Source of the DNA: a bacterium
GTDB taxonomy: Bacteria > Bacillota > Bacilli > Lactobacillales > Streptococcaceae
Direction of reading: 5' to 3'
Assembly (NCBI GenBank): GCA_905221545.1
Contig: CAJNDO010000001.1
Coordinates: forward strand, 124,001 to 188,000
DNA length: 64,000 nt
Below the pieces are notes generated by a model. The model was not told where the DNA came from and made no database searches. It worked only from the letters and a program-made list of their open reading frames with translations. Position numbers and translations under genes: made by a program. Of this stretch, positions 38,622 to 48,628 are shown piece by piece; the stretch's first letter is position 1, and every line of letters starts with the position of its first letter.

Positions 38622-39484
38622 TTACTTAACTTGGCTCCTTTCAAGATTGTTTGCTTAAATGTTGGAATCATGAGGCAGACTGCTAAAATCAAGGCACTGT
38701 ATAAACGAAGGTAACTTGTATTAAAGCCAAGCGCGATAACTGCCCATACTAAAAATTGATAGGCGATAGAACCTACAACGATGGTAACCAGACGTTCTGC
38801 CAAACTCAAACTCTTGAAAATAACTTCTCCAATAATCAAACTTGCAAGCCCCACAACGATAACCCCGATTCCTCGAGAAACATCAGCATAGCCTTCTTGC
38901 TGGGCAATGAGAGCACCTGCAAGGGCAATCACACCATTTGATAAGACCAAGCCCATGAGCTCCATGCGTCCAGTATGAATCCCGAAACTTCTAGCCATAT
39001 CAGGATTGTCGCCTGTAGCAATATAGGCCTGTCCTAGTTTGGTGTCCAAGAAAAAGAGCATGAGAACAATGACAAGACTAACAAAGATAAGACCTGTCAA
39101 GAGTTGGTTCAAGTCTGAATCAAAAGGTAAGACATCCTGGATTTGCTTAGTTCCAAGCAAGCCTAAATTGGCACGTCCCATAATCAAGAGCATGATTGAG
39201 TGACAGGAAGTCATCACCAAAATCCCTGAGAGCAAGGTTGGGATCTTCCCTTTTGTATAAAGAAGTCCTGCTGCCATTCCAGCCAAACAACCTGCTCCTA
39301 CAGCAACAAGAGTCGCTAAAAATGGGTTCACGCCTTTGGTTATCAAAGTGACAGCAACAGCTCCCCCAAGAGGGAAGGAACCTTCTGTCGTCATATCTGG
39401 AAAGTTTAAAATCCTAAATGTCATAAAGATTCCCAGACCTAGAATAGCCCAGACAAATCCTTGAGAAATAATAGATAATATCAT
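38618..39484 (-). CDS. ABC transporter permease, Trp-type uptake system
   Basis: Integral membrane permease of 288 residues with 8-9 hydrophobic segments, in the branched-chain-permease-like family, e.g. FVWAILGLGIFMTFRILNFP at the start and FLVWAVIALGF near the end. It contains LDTKLGQAYIATGDNPDMARSFGI, typical of the cytoplasmic coupling loop. An in-frame ATG at 39553 lies inside a terminator-like hairpin; I prefer the ATG at 39484 (MILSIISQGF), which gives the usual family N-terminus, although its ribosome site (AAAAGG) is weak. Operon with the binding protein upstream and the ATPase downstream. Confidence 0.9.
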   Translation of the reverse strand: MILSIISQGFVWAILGLGIFMTFRILNFPDMTTEGSFPLGGAVAVTLITKGVNPFLATLVAVGAGCLAGMAAGLLYTKGKIPTLLSGILVMTSCHSIMLLIMGRANLGLLGTKQIQDVLPFDSDLNQLLTGLIFVSLVIVLMLFFLDTKLGQAYIATGDNPDMARSFGIHTGRMELMGLVLSNGVIALAGALIAQQEGYADVSRGIGVIVVGLASLIIGEVIFKSLSLAERLVTIVVGSIAYQFLVWAVIALGFNTSYLRLYSALILAVCLMIPTFKQTILKGAKLSK

Positions 39485-39519
39485 CTGTTTCTTAACCTTT
39501 TCTATACGATTTCTATTGT

Positions 39520-39552
39520 AAAAAATTGGAGGAGATGTCCCCAACTCCTCCA
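39520..39552 (-). terminator. Internal terminator-like hairpin between binding-protein and permease genes
   Basis: On minus, a perfect 8-bp stem TGGAGGAG / CTCCTCCA (39545-39552 with 39527-39534), a 10-nt loop, then ATTTTTT. It starts 7 bp after the stop of the binding-protein gene. Likely lowers permease and ATPase expression relative to the binding protein. Confidence 0.75.
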
Positions 39553-39559
39553 TTGTAGA

Positions 39560-40555
39560 TTATTCAATCACTTGTCCTGCTTCTTTTAGAACAGATTCAG
39601 GAATAGTAATACCTAACTCTTGTGCCAATTTTTTGTTGATCACTGATTTACCAGTTGAAAAGACATTGACTGGAGTATCAGCTGGTTTTGCACCTTTCAA
39701 AACTTGCGCAATCATTTTACCAGTTGCCACACCAAGATCATGTTGGTCAACTACAACTGATGCCAAACCACCTGCTTCTACCATGGCAGTTGCACTTGGG
39801 TAGATTGGTTTTTTAGCTGATTGGTTGCTTGATACAACAGTAGAGAAGGCTGAAGCAATAGTGTTATCAATTGGAACCCAGATAGCATCGACCTTGCTAG
39901 TCATGACGTTAACTGTTGAAGCAATTTCGTTTGTTGAAGGAACCGCAAATGTTTCCACTGTCAAACCTGCTTTTTCAGCATAAGCTTTAAATTCTTCGAC
40001 CTGTGTTTTTGAATTGTCTTCGCTGCTTGAGTAAAGAGCTCCGATAGTTTTCACATTTGGTGTCAAAGCCTTGATGAGTTCAACTTGTTGTTGAGCTGGG
40101 TTGTGGTCAGATACCCCTGTAATATTTCCACCTGGTTTTTTCAAATCTTTAACCAAGTTAGCACCGATTGGGTCTGTAATAGCAGCCATGATAACAGGTA
40201 GGTCTTTTGTTGCACTAGCCAACCCTTGAGCAGCTGGTGTTGCAATACCAACAACCAAGTCATTACCGTTTGCAACCAACTGTTTACTCATTGTTGCAAC
40301 CTTACTTTGGTCACCTTCTGAGTTCATAAAGTCAATCTTCAACTGATCATCTTTATAACCTTCTTCTGCCAGTCCATCTTGAATCCCTTTATAAATCAAG
40401 TCAAGAGATGGATGGCTCACAAACTGAAGGACACCAACTTTGGCAACTTTCTTTTCGTTCTTAGTTTCTGGTTTATTCATTGAAGAGTAAATCAAGCTTC
40501 CTGCTACTAAGACTGCTAATGCAGCGATAATTCCAATTAAACGTTTATTTTTCAT
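39560..40555 (-). CDS. trpX: ABC transporter substrate-binding protein TrpX-like
   Basis: A 331-residue extracytoplasmic binding protein of the ABC_sub_bind family. N-terminal MKNKRLIGIIAALAVLVAGS is a hydrophobic signal or membrane anchor without a lipobox cysteine. The mature part shows VAKVGVLQFVSHPSLDLIYKG, VGIATPAAQGLAS, the segment PVIMAAITDPIGANLV and IWVPIDNTIASAF, typical of this family. Ribosome site AAGGAG. First structural gene of the operon behind a T-box leader, which means control by uncharged tRNA. The tryptophan assignment rests on the family and the T-box; the specifier codon is not certain. Confidence 0.88.
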   Translation of the reverse strand: MKNKRLIGIIAALAVLVAGSLIYSSMNKPETKNEKKVAKVGVLQFVSHPSLDLIYKGIQDGLAEEGYKDDQLKIDFMNSEGDQSKVATMSKQLVANGNDLVVGIATPAAQGLASATKDLPVIMAAITDPIGANLVKDLKKPGGNITGVSDHNPAQQQVELIKALTPNVKTIGALYSSSEDNSKTQVEEFKAYAEKAGLTVETFAVPSTNEIASTVNVMTSKVDAIWVPIDNTIASAFSTVVSSNQSAKKPIYPSATAMVEAGGLASVVVDQHDLGVATGKMIAQVLKGAKPADTPVNVFSTGKSVINKKLAQELGITIPESVLKEAGQVIE

Positions 40556-40592
40556 TCTATTTCTCCTTTTTAATTCCTTTAAACTACTTCAC

Positions 40593-40628
40593 TTATCTGA
40601 ACAAGCGACGCCATCGTTTTCTTTCCAT
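40593..40628 (-). CDS. 11-codon leader ORF before trpX
   Basis: Encodes MERKRWRRLFR and stops. A strong GGAGG (40634-40638) lies 5 nt before its ATG. It sits after the T-box terminator and 37 bp before the trpX start, so it is only transcribed in read-through messages. It has one tryptophan codon and six basic residues. Whether it is translated or acts in control is unknown. Confidence 0.45.
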   Translation of the reverse strand: MERKRWRRLFR

Positions 40629-40641
40629 ACTAACCTCCATC

Positions 40642-40880
40642 AAAAAAGTCCTCACACAAAAAACTTGTGTGAGGACGTCGATGCGCGGTACCACCTCAAT
40701 TATAGGGAATTTCCCTATCGCTCTGTCTCGCAATAACGAGATGCACTGTAAGGTGTGCTCACCGAATTTTTATGATTTCAAATTCTAAATAACATTCAGC
40801 CCAATTTTCATCATCACCACTTATCTGTTTTCAGCTACCACAGACTCTCTAAAAAGTTTGTATGATTACTTTTCTGAATG
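40642..40880 (-). promoter_or_regulatory. T-box leader with terminator controlling the trpX operon
   Basis: About 240-nt leader. The conserved T-box sequence AGGTGGTACCGCG is at 40684-40696 on minus, followed by a very strong terminator: 12-bp stem GTCCTCACACAA / TTGTGTGAGGAC (40665-40676 with 40648-40659) and TTTTTT. Stem I begins with AGAGAGTCTGTGG near 40850 and contains a GTGATGATG run. Uncharged tRNA binding would favour the antiterminator and transport gene expression. Candidate specifier triplets are UGG (Trp, 40801-40803) and the overlapping GCU (Ala); I cannot fold it precisely. Confidence 0.92.
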
Positions 40881-40885
40881 GTTAA

Positions 40886-40913
40886 ATTATATCATTTTTC
40901 AACTACTTGTCAA
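40886..40913 (-). promoter_or_regulatory. trpX operon promoter
   Basis: On minus TTGACA (40908-40913), 16-nt spacer ending TGA, TATAAT (40886-40891). Consensus -35 and extended -10, just upstream of the T-box leader and downstream of the ppc terminator. Confidence 0.85.
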
Positions 40914-40942
40914 GACTCTTTGAGAATTTTTTTGAAATATTC

Positions 40943-40973
40943 AAAAACTTCCCCTATAGAAAAGAGGAAGTTT
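40943..40973 (-). terminator. ppc terminator
   Basis: On minus AAACTTCC / GGAAGTTT (40966-40973 with 40945-40952) with TTT following; 8 bp after the ppc stop codon. Confidence 0.8.
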
Positions 40974-40981
40974 GATGGGTA

Positions 40982-43678
40982 TCAGCCTGAATTACGCAAT
41001 CCTGTTGCAATTCCGTTGATGGTTGTATGGATTAATTTTTCTTGATCGCTTGATAATTCTCCACGACGTTGACGTTTAATCAACTCCAACTGGATATAGT
41101 TGAGGATATTAAAGTAAGGCATACGGTAATCCAAACTTGCTTTTAGATATGGATTTTCAGCCAAGAGTTCATCATAACCTTCGATAGCCAAGATAACTTC
41201 CTTGGTAACTTGCCATTCATTTAGAATAGTCTCATAGATTGCTTTTACTTGATCATCTTCACACAGTTTGGCATACTCAAAAGCAATGTTCATATTTGAT
41301 TTTGACAAGACCATGTCAACATTTGAAAGAAGTGACTGGAAGAAAGGCCAATTTTGGTACATATCTCGTAGAATAGCGATATTCTCTGGATTTTTATCAA
41401 TAAATTCTTTGAAGCTTGATCCGACACCATACCAGCCAGGGAACATGACACGGCTTTGTGACCATGAGAAGACCCAAGGGATAGCACGCAAACCACCGAT
41501 TTCAGTAATCGTCTTACGAGCGGCTGGACGAGAACCAATATTAAAGCTTGAAATAGCCTTGATTGGACTTGACTCAAAGAAATAATCATAGAAATGGTCA
41601 TTACCAAAGACCAAATCACGGTAGATATCATAACTACGGTCCACTACCTGATCCATAATCGCTTCATAACGATTGGATGTATTGGTATCGCTCTTCTTCT
41701 GAGTAATCATACGGTTAATAGCTGCAGATACTAGCATTTCAAGGTTATAGTAGGCGGCATCTTTGTTACCGTATTTATTGCCAATTACTTCACCCTGCTC
41801 CGTCAAACGGATACGATCCTTGATAGACTTAAGCGGTTGAGATGTGATAGCTTCATAAGTTGGTCCACCACCACGACCAACAGTACCACCACGGCCATGG
41901 AAGAAGGTAACCTTAACGCCAAATTCATCTCCAATAGCAGTCAATTGTTGTTGAGCCTTGTAGAGGGTCCAACACGATGAAAGGTAACCACCATCTTTAT
42001 TACTGTCAGAGTAGCCAAGCATGATTTCTTGGTAGTTATTGCGCGAAGCAATCCATTTCTTAGCAAGGGCAAGAGAAAGGTATTCTCTCATAGTTTCTTC
42101 TGAGTGGTCCAAGTCCTCAATTGTTTCAAAGAGAGGAACGATTTGGACACGGGCTCTTTCTTTATCAACTAGCCCTACTTCTTTTAGCAAGATAGCCAAT
42201 TCCAGCATGTCTGATACGCTGGTTGCATGTGAAATGATAGTCTGACGAATAACATCATCACCCAACTTATCTTTCAAATTACGAGCAGCCTTAAAGATTG
42301 CTAATTCTTTTTCAAGTAACTCTGATTTTTCAACATGAGTAGCAGAAAGAATGCGTGGATCTTCTTCTAATTCTTTCAAGAGAAGCTGGCATTTTTCTTC
42401 TTCACTGAGTTCACTATAACGAGAATGAATTCCTGCTGATTTCAAAAGTTCTGCTACACAGGCCTCATGAACACTTGAATCTTGACGCATATCAATAGAT
42501 GCCAAATAGAAACCAAAAATTTCAACTGCCTGAATCAATTCAACAAAATCACCAGAAATTAGTGCTTCACCCTTGTTTTCCAAAAGGGAATCACGGATGG
42601 TAATTAAATCCTTATAAAAATCATTGGCTGTTTCATATCGAGCCCCAACTTCCTTATCCTCAATCAGATAGGCTTTTGTTGCTTGGATTTTTGATTGAAT
42701 ATCAAACAAGGCACGACGATACAGCTCTTTTTCACGATAAATCGAGTTATCCTTGGATTGACGAGCCATTTCTCTGACTTGCTTGCTGACATTAACAATA
42801 CTGGTTGAGAGGGAGAATTCACGATAAAGTTGGTAAATCTTTTCATCATAGTAGTTCATGATGACTTCACACTGGGTCATGGCAGATTGTTTCAAGGTAT
42901 CTGCTGTAACAAAGGGATTCCCATCACGGTCTCCACCAATCCACATTCCCATGGTAATTGGTTTAGGATGTTTCAACTCTAAGCCATGTTTTTTAGCCAG
43001 GCGCTTGTACTCAGCAGTCAAATGAGGAACAGCTTTCAAAAATGAACTATTGTAGTATTCCATAACATTCGTGATTTCATTGGTTACTTTCAATTTTTTT
43101 TCACGAATCATATCTGTCTGCATGATAATCTCAATGTAACGACGGAGATCATTATGCCATTTTTCCTTATTAATCAAGCCTAATTTCACATCACGGTACT
43201 TACGCAAAAGGGTATGGATATGGTTTGTCAAATCCAACATACTCTTACGTTGTACTTGTGTTGGATGGGCAGTCAAAACAGGGACAACATTCAAGTGTTC
43301 TAGAATTTCTACCGCATTTTCTTTTTCTGCAACCATTTTGATTGTTGCTGATAACTTACCAAGATAATCTTGATCGATATTATTTTGGTGATTGATTTCA
43401 TAGGCCAAATCCACGTCTTCTGAGATATTAATCAAGAGGGGCAAGATAGAGAAATAGCGTGAAATATAAGCCATTTCATCATTTGTCAGGCTAGTAACCA
43501 ATTGGTTCAAGCCTTGATAATCTTCTTGAGTTGACAATTCTTTCAACTGCATGATTTTTTCAAAAGTTTCTGGAGCAAGCATATTTTTAGTGATATCTTC
43601 TAACAATTCTGTTAAAATCAATACTTCTTCTTGCACGACAGCTTTATTACTATAGTTTTCTAATTTTTGAAGAGACAT
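40982..43678 (-). CDS. ppc: Phosphoenolpyruvate carboxylase
   Basis: Carboxylates phosphoenolpyruvate to oxaloacetate, supplying aspartate and related amino acids in organisms with an incomplete TCA cycle. The 898-residue protein has [14 protein letters not shown] (catalytic histidine, about residue 135), [33 protein letters not shown] (about 590-610) and SRPAARK; all are family motifs. The C-terminus ends ..[10 protein letters not shown], as expected. It starts 24 bp after the ftsW stop, with AAAGGA as ribosome site, so ftsW-ppc are cotranscribed. Confidence 0.98.
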   Translation of the reverse strand: MSLQKLENYSNKAVVQEEVLILTELLEDITKNMLAPETFEKIMQLKELSTQEDYQGLNQLVTSLTNDEMAYISRYFSILPLLINISEDVDLAYEINHQNNIDQDYLGKLSATIKMVAEKENAVEILEHLNVVPVLTAHPTQVQRKSMLDLTNHIHTLLRKYRDVKLGLINKEKWHNDLRRYIEIIMQTDMIREKKLKVTNEITNVMEYYNSSFLKAVPHLTAEYKRLAKKHGLELKHPKPITMGMWIGGDRDGNPFVTADTLKQSAMTQCEVIMNYYDEKIYQLYREFSLSTSIVNVSKQVREMARQSKDNSIYREKELYRRALFDIQSKIQATKAYLIEDKEVGARYETANDFYKDLITIRDSLLENKGEALISGDFVELIQAVEIFGFYLASIDMRQDSSVHEACVAELLKSAGIHSRYSELSEEEKCQLLLKELEEDPRILSATHVEKSELLEKELAIFKAARNLKDKLGDDVIRQTIISHATSVSDMLELAILLKEVGLVDKERARVQIVPLFETIEDLDHSEETMREYLSLALAKKWIASRNNYQEIMLGYSDSNKDGGYLSSCWTLYKAQQQLTAIGDEFGVKVTFFHGRGGTVGRGGGPTYEAITSQPLKSIKDRIRLTEQGEVIGNKYGNKDAAYYNLEMLVSAAINRMITQKKSDTNTSNRYEAIMDQVVDRSYDIYRDLVFGNDHFYDYFFESSPIKAISSFNIGSRPAARKTITEIGGLRAIPWVFSWSQSRVMFPGWYGVGSSFKEFIDKNPENIAILRDMYQNWPFFQSLLSNVDMVLSKSNMNIAFEYAKLCEDDQVKAIYETILNEWQVTKEVILAIEGYDELLAENPYLKASLDYRMPYFNILNYIQLELIKRQRRGELSSDQEKLIHTTINGIATGLRNSG

Positions 43679-43702
43679 AGGTAATCCTTTCCACTATCAG
43701 CT

Positions 43703-44926
43703 CTACATATAGTTTGATGAGCGAGCTTCTAACTCCTCATACAATTGAGCACGCTTTTCACTTGCATCAATATTTAAGACAAAGGCGATGGCTACAGACA
43801 AGACCAGAAGACTATTCCCTCCTTGCGATAAGAAAGGGAAGGTTACTCCTGTCGAAGGAATAATACCAGAAATTCCACCGATATTGACAAACACCTGGAT
43901 CAACATCATACCCCCAACCCCAATCGCCATCATGGAATTAAAGGGATTCTTAGCACGAATTCCTACTAGGATGATTCGTAAAATAAGGAAAAAGACAAGG
44001 GCTAAAATCAAGCTAGCTCCCACAAATCCAAATTCTTCGATGACAATTGAAAATACAAAATCTGTATGGGCCTCTGGTAAATAGCCACGTTTTTCAATTG
44101 AATTTCCTAAACCTAGACCAAACCAACCACCATTCACCATAGCAAAGTAGGAATTTGCGAGTTGGTGGCCTGCTCCTGCCAAATCGGCAAAGGGATTAAA
44201 GTAGGCACTGAAACGCTTGGCCACATAACCAAATACTGGAATTTTTGAAAATTTATCAACCCCTATAAAAGAAATCAGTGATAAGGATAGGGCAGAAACT
44301 CCCACCAAAATTCCCAAAAAGGCAATAAACCATCTATAAGCGATACCACTAATCGTATACATAATCAAGGCAACCAAAGCTAAAATAGAAGCATTCCCCA
44401 AATCTGGGAAAATAGCAAGGCTCCCAATCAGTACAAATAGAACAAAGCGCCAGTCATTAAACGCACGAGGAAGCCACTGATTCTGTGTCAACACTTGAAA
44501 ATCATAAATAGCTATATCCTCTTGTTGTTTGGAAAATTTATTTGCTAGATACCAAATAATAATAATTTTCAAATATTCAGCTGGCTGAATGGTCAAAGGT
44601 CCTACAGAAATCCAGCCATAGGCTCCATTGACAGGAATACCAATCAAACGAGCCAAAGCTAAGAGAATCAGCTCAACAAACATAACAATAAATAAAAGAC
44701 GTTCATTTCTTAAAAAATTCAGTCTCAACTTATATATCAAGGCAATCAGTATCAAACTAAATATCCAAAATAGTCCCTGACTTCGGACCAATTGCAGTGC
44801 ACTTTGGCCTTCTTGAATTAAAATAGCACTGGTTGTCGAATAAACCACAATCAAGCCCAAAATAGATAAAAGTAAGTAAGGAACTAGAATAGAATAATTT
44901 AATAGGTGCCTTTTACTAATCTTCAT
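43703..44926 (-). CDS. ftsW: Septal peptidoglycan polymerase FtsW (SEDS family)
   Basis: SEDS-family glycosyltransferase that polymerises septal peptidoglycan with its partner penicillin-binding protein. The 407-residue protein has about 10 membrane segments and the family signatures NGAYGWISVGPLTIQPAEYLK (about residues 98-118), LAIFPDLGNASIL, GNSIEKRGYLPEAHTDFVFSI and GGISGIIPSTGVTFPFLSQGG. FtsW rather than RodA is supported by the neighbour ppc, an arrangement known in pneumococcus. Own extended -10 promoter upstream; weak ribosome site (GGTGAT). Confidence 0.95.
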   Translation of the reverse strand: MKISKRHLLNYSILVPYLLLSILGLIVVYSTTSAILIQEGQSALQLVRSQGLFWIFSLILIALIYKLRLNFLRNERLLFIVMFVELILLALARLIGIPVNGAYGWISVGPLTIQPAEYLKIIIIWYLANKFSKQQEDIAIYDFQVLTQNQWLPRAFNDWRFVLFVLIGSLAIFPDLGNASILALVALIMYTISGIAYRWFIAFLGILVGVSALSLSLISFIGVDKFSKIPVFGYVAKRFSAYFNPFADLAGAGHQLANSYFAMVNGGWFGLGLGNSIEKRGYLPEAHTDFVFSIVIEEFGFVGASLILALVFFLILRIILVGIRAKNPFNSMMAIGVGGMMLIQVFVNIGGISGIIPSTGVTFPFLSQGGNSLLVLSVAIAFVLNIDASEKRAQLYEELEARSSNYM

Positions 44927-44996
44927 AGTATCACCAATCTAATGAGAACAACACAATTGCTTCCCAAATTCCGTTTGTTTTCTAGTTTTGATTGCT

Positions 44997-45005
44997 ATTA
45001 TACCA
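44997..45005 (-). promoter_or_regulatory. ftsW-ppc promoter, extended -10
   Basis: Minus-strand TGGTATAAT (hexamer 44997-45002), about 70 bp before the ftsW start; -35 not convincing. Confidence 0.6.
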
Positions 45006-45058
45006 TTTTTCCCGAAAGAAAAAAACTCTTATCCATCAGATAGACCATTTTTGTCATA

Positions 45059-45082
45059 AGAAAAAGAGCACTTGGCCCTTTT
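45059..45082 (-). terminator. prsA terminator
   Basis: On minus AAAAGGGC CAAGT GCTCTTTTT: a short stem with one G-T pair, followed by T residues; 6 bp after the prsA stop codon. Confidence 0.65.
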
Positions 45083-45087
45083 CTGTT

Positions 45088-46026
45088 TTATTCTTTTGAT
45101 GAACTACTTGAGCTTGAATCTCCGCCACCAATATATTGGGTGAAGATATTTTGGAAGGCTTGATCTTTAACCTTGATATTAGCTGCTTGCAATTCTTTTC
45201 CGATAATGCTTTGAACAAATGTTGAATCATTTTGTTTTTGAGTCAAGATAACAGTTTTTAATTTTTCTTTGTAGTCATCAAGATTAGATGATTTTTCTGT
45301 TTTCTTAGTGAGTTTTACAATGTAATATTGGCTGCTGTAGGCTTGTGTACCAGCGGCTGTAATCACATCAGAAACGCCGTTTACATCTAGAGCAAATGCC
45401 GCTTTCTTAACTTGTTCTGGCACTTCTGTTGAAGCAGAATCAAAGGTGATTTCTCCACCGTTCGCTTTGGTTTTCTCATCAGTTGAGTTATCTTTAGCTA
45501 ATTGAGCAAAGTCAGCATCGCTAGCTTTTGCTTTTTCAAGAATTTCTTTAGCCTTGTCTTCATTGTCCAAACGGATGATTTGAGCTGTTACATCTGGAGT
45601 GTACTCGTCAAAGGCTTTCTTATAGGCATCATCTGTCAATTCAGCTTCTGCTGCTTTCTTAACTGCCAACTCAACTAATTTACTTGTACGAATTTGAGCT
45701 TTACGTGTTTCAAGAGTCATGCCTGCTTGTGACAAGACACGTTGGTAGTTTTCACCATATTGTTTCTCTTCTTCGGCAATCGTGTCATTGACTTCTTTGT
45801 CATCTACTTCTGAACCGTATTGTTTCTCAAATACTTTTTGGATGGTCAAGTTCAACAAAACTTGTTGGGCTGAAGGGTTGCTTTTTACTTGCTCATAAAA
45901 TTGATGTTCTGTGATGACATCCCCCTTCATGCTGATAAGGTCTGCTCCTTCTGAACCTTTCGAACAAGCTGCTAAAGTTGCTACTGATAATAATGTAATG
46001 GCACCTGCCAATAGTTTTTTCTTCAT
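45088..46026 (-). CDS. prsA: Foldase lipoprotein PrsA (PpmA), parvulin type
   Basis: Membrane-anchored chaperone/peptidyl-prolyl isomerase that helps exported proteins fold. The 312-residue protein has a lipoprotein signal with lipobox LAAC (Cys21), an N-terminal helical chaperone region and a parvulin-like domain (about residues 145-240: VTAQIIRLDNEDKAKEILEK.. DFAQLAKDNSTDEKTKANGGEITF). The C-terminus is serine-rich (GGGDSSSSSSSKE). Ribosome site AAAGGAG. Downstream of the O-methyltransferase gene by 66 bp; the order coiA-pepF-O-methyltransferase-prsA is that of pneumococcus. Confidence 0.96.
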   Translation of the reverse strand: MKKKLLAGAITLLSVATLAACSKGSEGADLISMKGDVITEHQFYEQVKSNPSAQQVLLNLTIQKVFEKQYGSEVDDKEVNDTIAEEEKQYGENYQRVLSQAGMTLETRKAQIRTSKLVELAVKKAAEAELTDDAYKKAFDEYTPDVTAQIIRLDNEDKAKEILEKAKASDADFAQLAKDNSTDEKTKANGGEITFDSASTEVPEQVKKAAFALDVNGVSDVITAAGTQAYSSQYYIVKLTKKTEKSSNLDDYKEKLKTVILTQKQNDSTFVQSIIGKELQAANIKVKDQAFQNIFTQYIGGGDSSSSSSSKE

Positions 46027-46092
46027 GTCTACTCCTTTGAGATAAGTGTTACCCTATCTATTTTACTATATTTTCTTAAATTTTTCTGAAAA

Positions 46093-46806
46093 TCATTCGC
46101 TGTTAGGCAATTGAACATCTGCTACATTTTTACGAAGCATGAGAATGCCATCCCCCAGAGGGACTAATGTTGCGGTGAGTCCTGGATTGTCTAAGGTTGC
46201 ATCAAATAGCCTTTGAAGTCCTCTGTAAATAGTTCGCTGACCACGACGGACTTCCATAATATCCTTGGCAACATCACCACCTTGGAAAATATCATCCAAG
46301 ACAACCACACCACCAACTTCCAAATGTTTGAGAATTTCTGGTAGAAAGACGATGTATTTAGACTTTGCAGAATCCATAAAAACAAAATCATAGGACTCTG
46401 TCAAGGTAGATAAGACATCTACCGCATCTCCTTCTAGGAGAGTAATTTGCTTGCGACTGTCAAACTGGGCAAAATTTTCCTTGGCAAAACCAATCATCTC
46501 TGGATTTCGGTCAATGGTTGTAATCTTGGCATTTGGTGCATGTTCTGCCATTAAAAGAGCGGAAAAACCGATAGCTGTCCCAATTTCCAAAATGTTTCTA
46601 GGTTGTATGGTTTCCATGAGAAAACGGAAATAAGCAACCGTTTCATGGGGAATGATGGGAATATTTTCCTTGCGAGCAAAATCTTCCAATTCTTTCAAAG
46701 AGCCTGTAACTTGCTTTTGACGCTGGCGCATCAAGTCTACAATTTCTTCTTTGACGACAGGACGACGCATGTTATGGTTGGCATTTTTACTATACGATTC
46801 AACCAT
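46093..46806 (-). CDS. SAM-dependent O-methyltransferase, caffeoyl-CoA type
   Basis: Class I SAM-dependent methyltransferase of 237 residues, in the family of small O-methyltransferases. Seen: SAM-binding NILEIGTAIGFSALLMAEHA (about residues 70-90), ITTIDRNPEM (acidic loop), YDFVFMDSAKSKY and GGVVVLDDIFQGG, where metal-binding residues lie. The substrate is unknown. A start 42 bp upstream (46848) would overlap pepF by 41 bp; the ATG at 46806, one base after the pepF stop, gives MVESYSKNANHNM and is preferred. Between pepF and prsA, probably cotranscribed with both. Confidence 0.88.
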   Translation of the reverse strand: MVESYSKNANHNMRRPVVKEEIVDLMRQRQKQVTGSLKELEDFARKENIPIIPHETVAYFRFLMETIQPRNILEIGTAIGFSALLMAEHAPNAKITTIDRNPEMIGFAKENFAQFDSRKQITLLEGDAVDVLSTLTESYDFVFMDSAKSKYIVFLPEILKHLEVGGVVVLDDIFQGGDVAKDIMEVRRGQRTIYRGLQRLFDATLDNPGLTATLVPLGDGILMLRKNVADVQLPNSE

Positions 46807-46807
46807 T

Positions 46808-48610
46808 TTATGCCAATCCCAATTTTTCAACAAGGGCTTCAAACTCATTTAAACGGCGTTCAAAGACTGCAAAGGCATCGTTGAGGTAGTCTTCCTTCTC
46901 CATATCAACACCAGCTTTTCTCATGACATTGAGTGGATAGTCAGACTTACCTGCCTTGAGGTAATCGATATAGCGGTCACGGTCTTCTTGACTACCATGG
47001 ACAATTTTTTCAGCCAAGGCTGAGGCTGCTGCAAAGCCTGTTGAATATTGATATACATAGTAGTTATAGTAGAAATGTGGAATGCGTGCCCACTCGTATT
47101 GGATTTCAGGATTGTCTTCCTTACTCAAACCATAATACTCCTGGTTCAAATCTGCGTAGAGTTTATTTAGGAAATCGCTAGTCAAAACTTCTCCATTTTG
47201 GTCTGCTTGGTGAATCGCGTGTTCAAACTCAGCAAATTGAGTTTGGCGGAAAACTGTTCCACGGAAACCGTCTAGGAAGTTATTGAGAATAGCAAAGCGT
47301 GTTGCATCGTCTTCCACTTCTTCCAACAATTTCTCCGTCAAGATATTCTCATTGGTAGTTGAGGCAATCTCAGCCAAGAAGATAGAATAATCTCCGTAAA
47401 CATAAGGCTGCGTTTCACGAGTATAACTTGAGTGCATACTGTGACCTGTTTCATGGACAAGGGTAAAGAGATTATCTAGATTGTCCTGCCAGTTAAGGAG
47501 CATAAAGGCATTAGTATCGTAAGAACCTCCAGAGTAGGCACCTGAACGCTTGCCTTGATTTTCGTAAACATCAATCCAACGCTCGCTAAAGGCACGTTTA
47601 ACACGGCTCAAGTAATCCTCACCCAAGACTGCTAAGGCCTCTTCTGCCTTTTTTAAGGCTTCTTCATAAGTAAAACTGTATTCAACAGATGAAAGCGGTG
47701 TGTAGACATCGTACATCTTAAGGTCTGAAATTCCCAAGATTTTTGAACGAAGGTTAAGATAGCGATGCAAGAGTGGCAAATGCTTGCGAACTGCTGCTAC
47801 CAAATTGTCATAAACACTCTCTGGAACAAAATTCGCTGCTAGGGCTGCATGACGAGCACTCTTGTAGTTACGAACCTTGGCACGGTAGTTTTGCACCTTA
47901 ACATTGGTTTGCAAGGTTTTGGCATAGGTATGTTGGAATTGTTCATAAGTCGCATAAAGGGCTTGATAAGCACCACGGCGAACCTCACGATTTTTAGATT
48001 CCATCAAACGTGTGTAAGTCCCATGAGAGAGCTGAACTTCCTTACCATCATCGTCGAGAACATAAGGGAACACAATATCCGCATTGTCCAAGATAGCGAA
48101 GGTTTCACTCGCCGAACCAAAGATTTCTCCAGCTCCAGCCAATAATTCTTCTTCACGTTGTGATAAAACGTGGTCTTTTCCTTGTAAAAGTTTGTCAAAA
48201 TAGTGTTGATAAACCTGCAATTTTGGTTGAGCCTCTAAAAAGTCAGCATACTGCTTTTCACTAATTTCCATAAATTCAGGCTCATAGAATGAAAAGGCTT
48301 GGTCCAGCTGGCTGTATAGAGTCATTGCCTTGGCATAGTACTCTTGATACTTAGCTTCACGTGTGTCCTGGTCATTTTTCATATGAGCATAAACGTAAAG
48401 CTTCTCCATTTGGCGTTCCATCTCAAGAGAAAATTCAGTAATTTCGAGTAGGCTATCCTCACTATCCAAGAGATGGCCTTCATACTGGGCTACTGTCTCC
48501 AATTGTTCTGTTAACTCTTTTAAGGCTTCTTCCCAAGCCTGGTCAGTTGGGTAAATCGTTGATAGATCCCATGTATCTTTTTCATTTATTTCATGTCTTT
48601 GTAATACCAT
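46808..48610 (-). CDS. pepF: Oligoendopeptidase F (M3 metallopeptidase)
   Basis: Cytoplasmic zinc peptidase that cleaves oligopeptides of about 7-17 residues. The 600-residue protein is all-helical and has the zinc motif [11 protein letters not shown] (HExxH, about residues 386-396) with a downstream glutamate in EIASTTNE. Length is normal for PepF/PepB of streptococci. GGAGG ribosome site 6 nt before the ATG. It starts 18 bp after the coiA stop, so part of its transcription may be competence-induced from the coiA cin-box. Confidence 0.96.
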   Translation of the reverse strand: MVLQRHEINEKDTWDLSTIYPTDQAWEEALKELTEQLETVAQYEGHLLDSEDSLLEITEFSLEMERQMEKLYVYAHMKNDQDTREAKYQEYYAKAMTLYSQLDQAFSFYEPEFMEISEKQYADFLEAQPKLQVYQHYFDKLLQGKDHVLSQREEELLAGAGEIFGSASETFAILDNADIVFPYVLDDDGKEVQLSHGTYTRLMESKNREVRRGAYQALYATYEQFQHTYAKTLQTNVKVQNYRAKVRNYKSARHAALAANFVPESVYDNLVAAVRKHLPLLHRYLNLRSKILGISDLKMYDVYTPLSSVEYSFTYEEALKKAEEALAVLGEDYLSRVKRAFSERWIDVYENQGKRSGAYSGGSYDTNAFMLLNWQDNLDNLFTLVHETGHSMHSSYTRETQPYVYGDYSIFLAEIASTTNENILTEKLLEEVEDDATRFAILNNFLDGFRGTVFRQTQFAEFEHAIHQADQNGEVLTSDFLNKLYADLNQEYYGLSKEDNPEIQYEWARIPHFYYNYYVYQYSTGFAAASALAEKIVHGSQEDRDRYIDYLKAGKSDYPLNVMRKAGVDMEKEDYLNDAFAVFERRLNEFEALVEKLGLA

Positions 48611-48628
48611 TAGATTCCTCCATCCTTT

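Noticed and set aside
45088..45140. Serine-rich tail of PrsA as a possible frameshift or repeat expansion
   Set aside because: The frame ends normally and short Ser-rich tails are common in streptococcal PrsA proteins.
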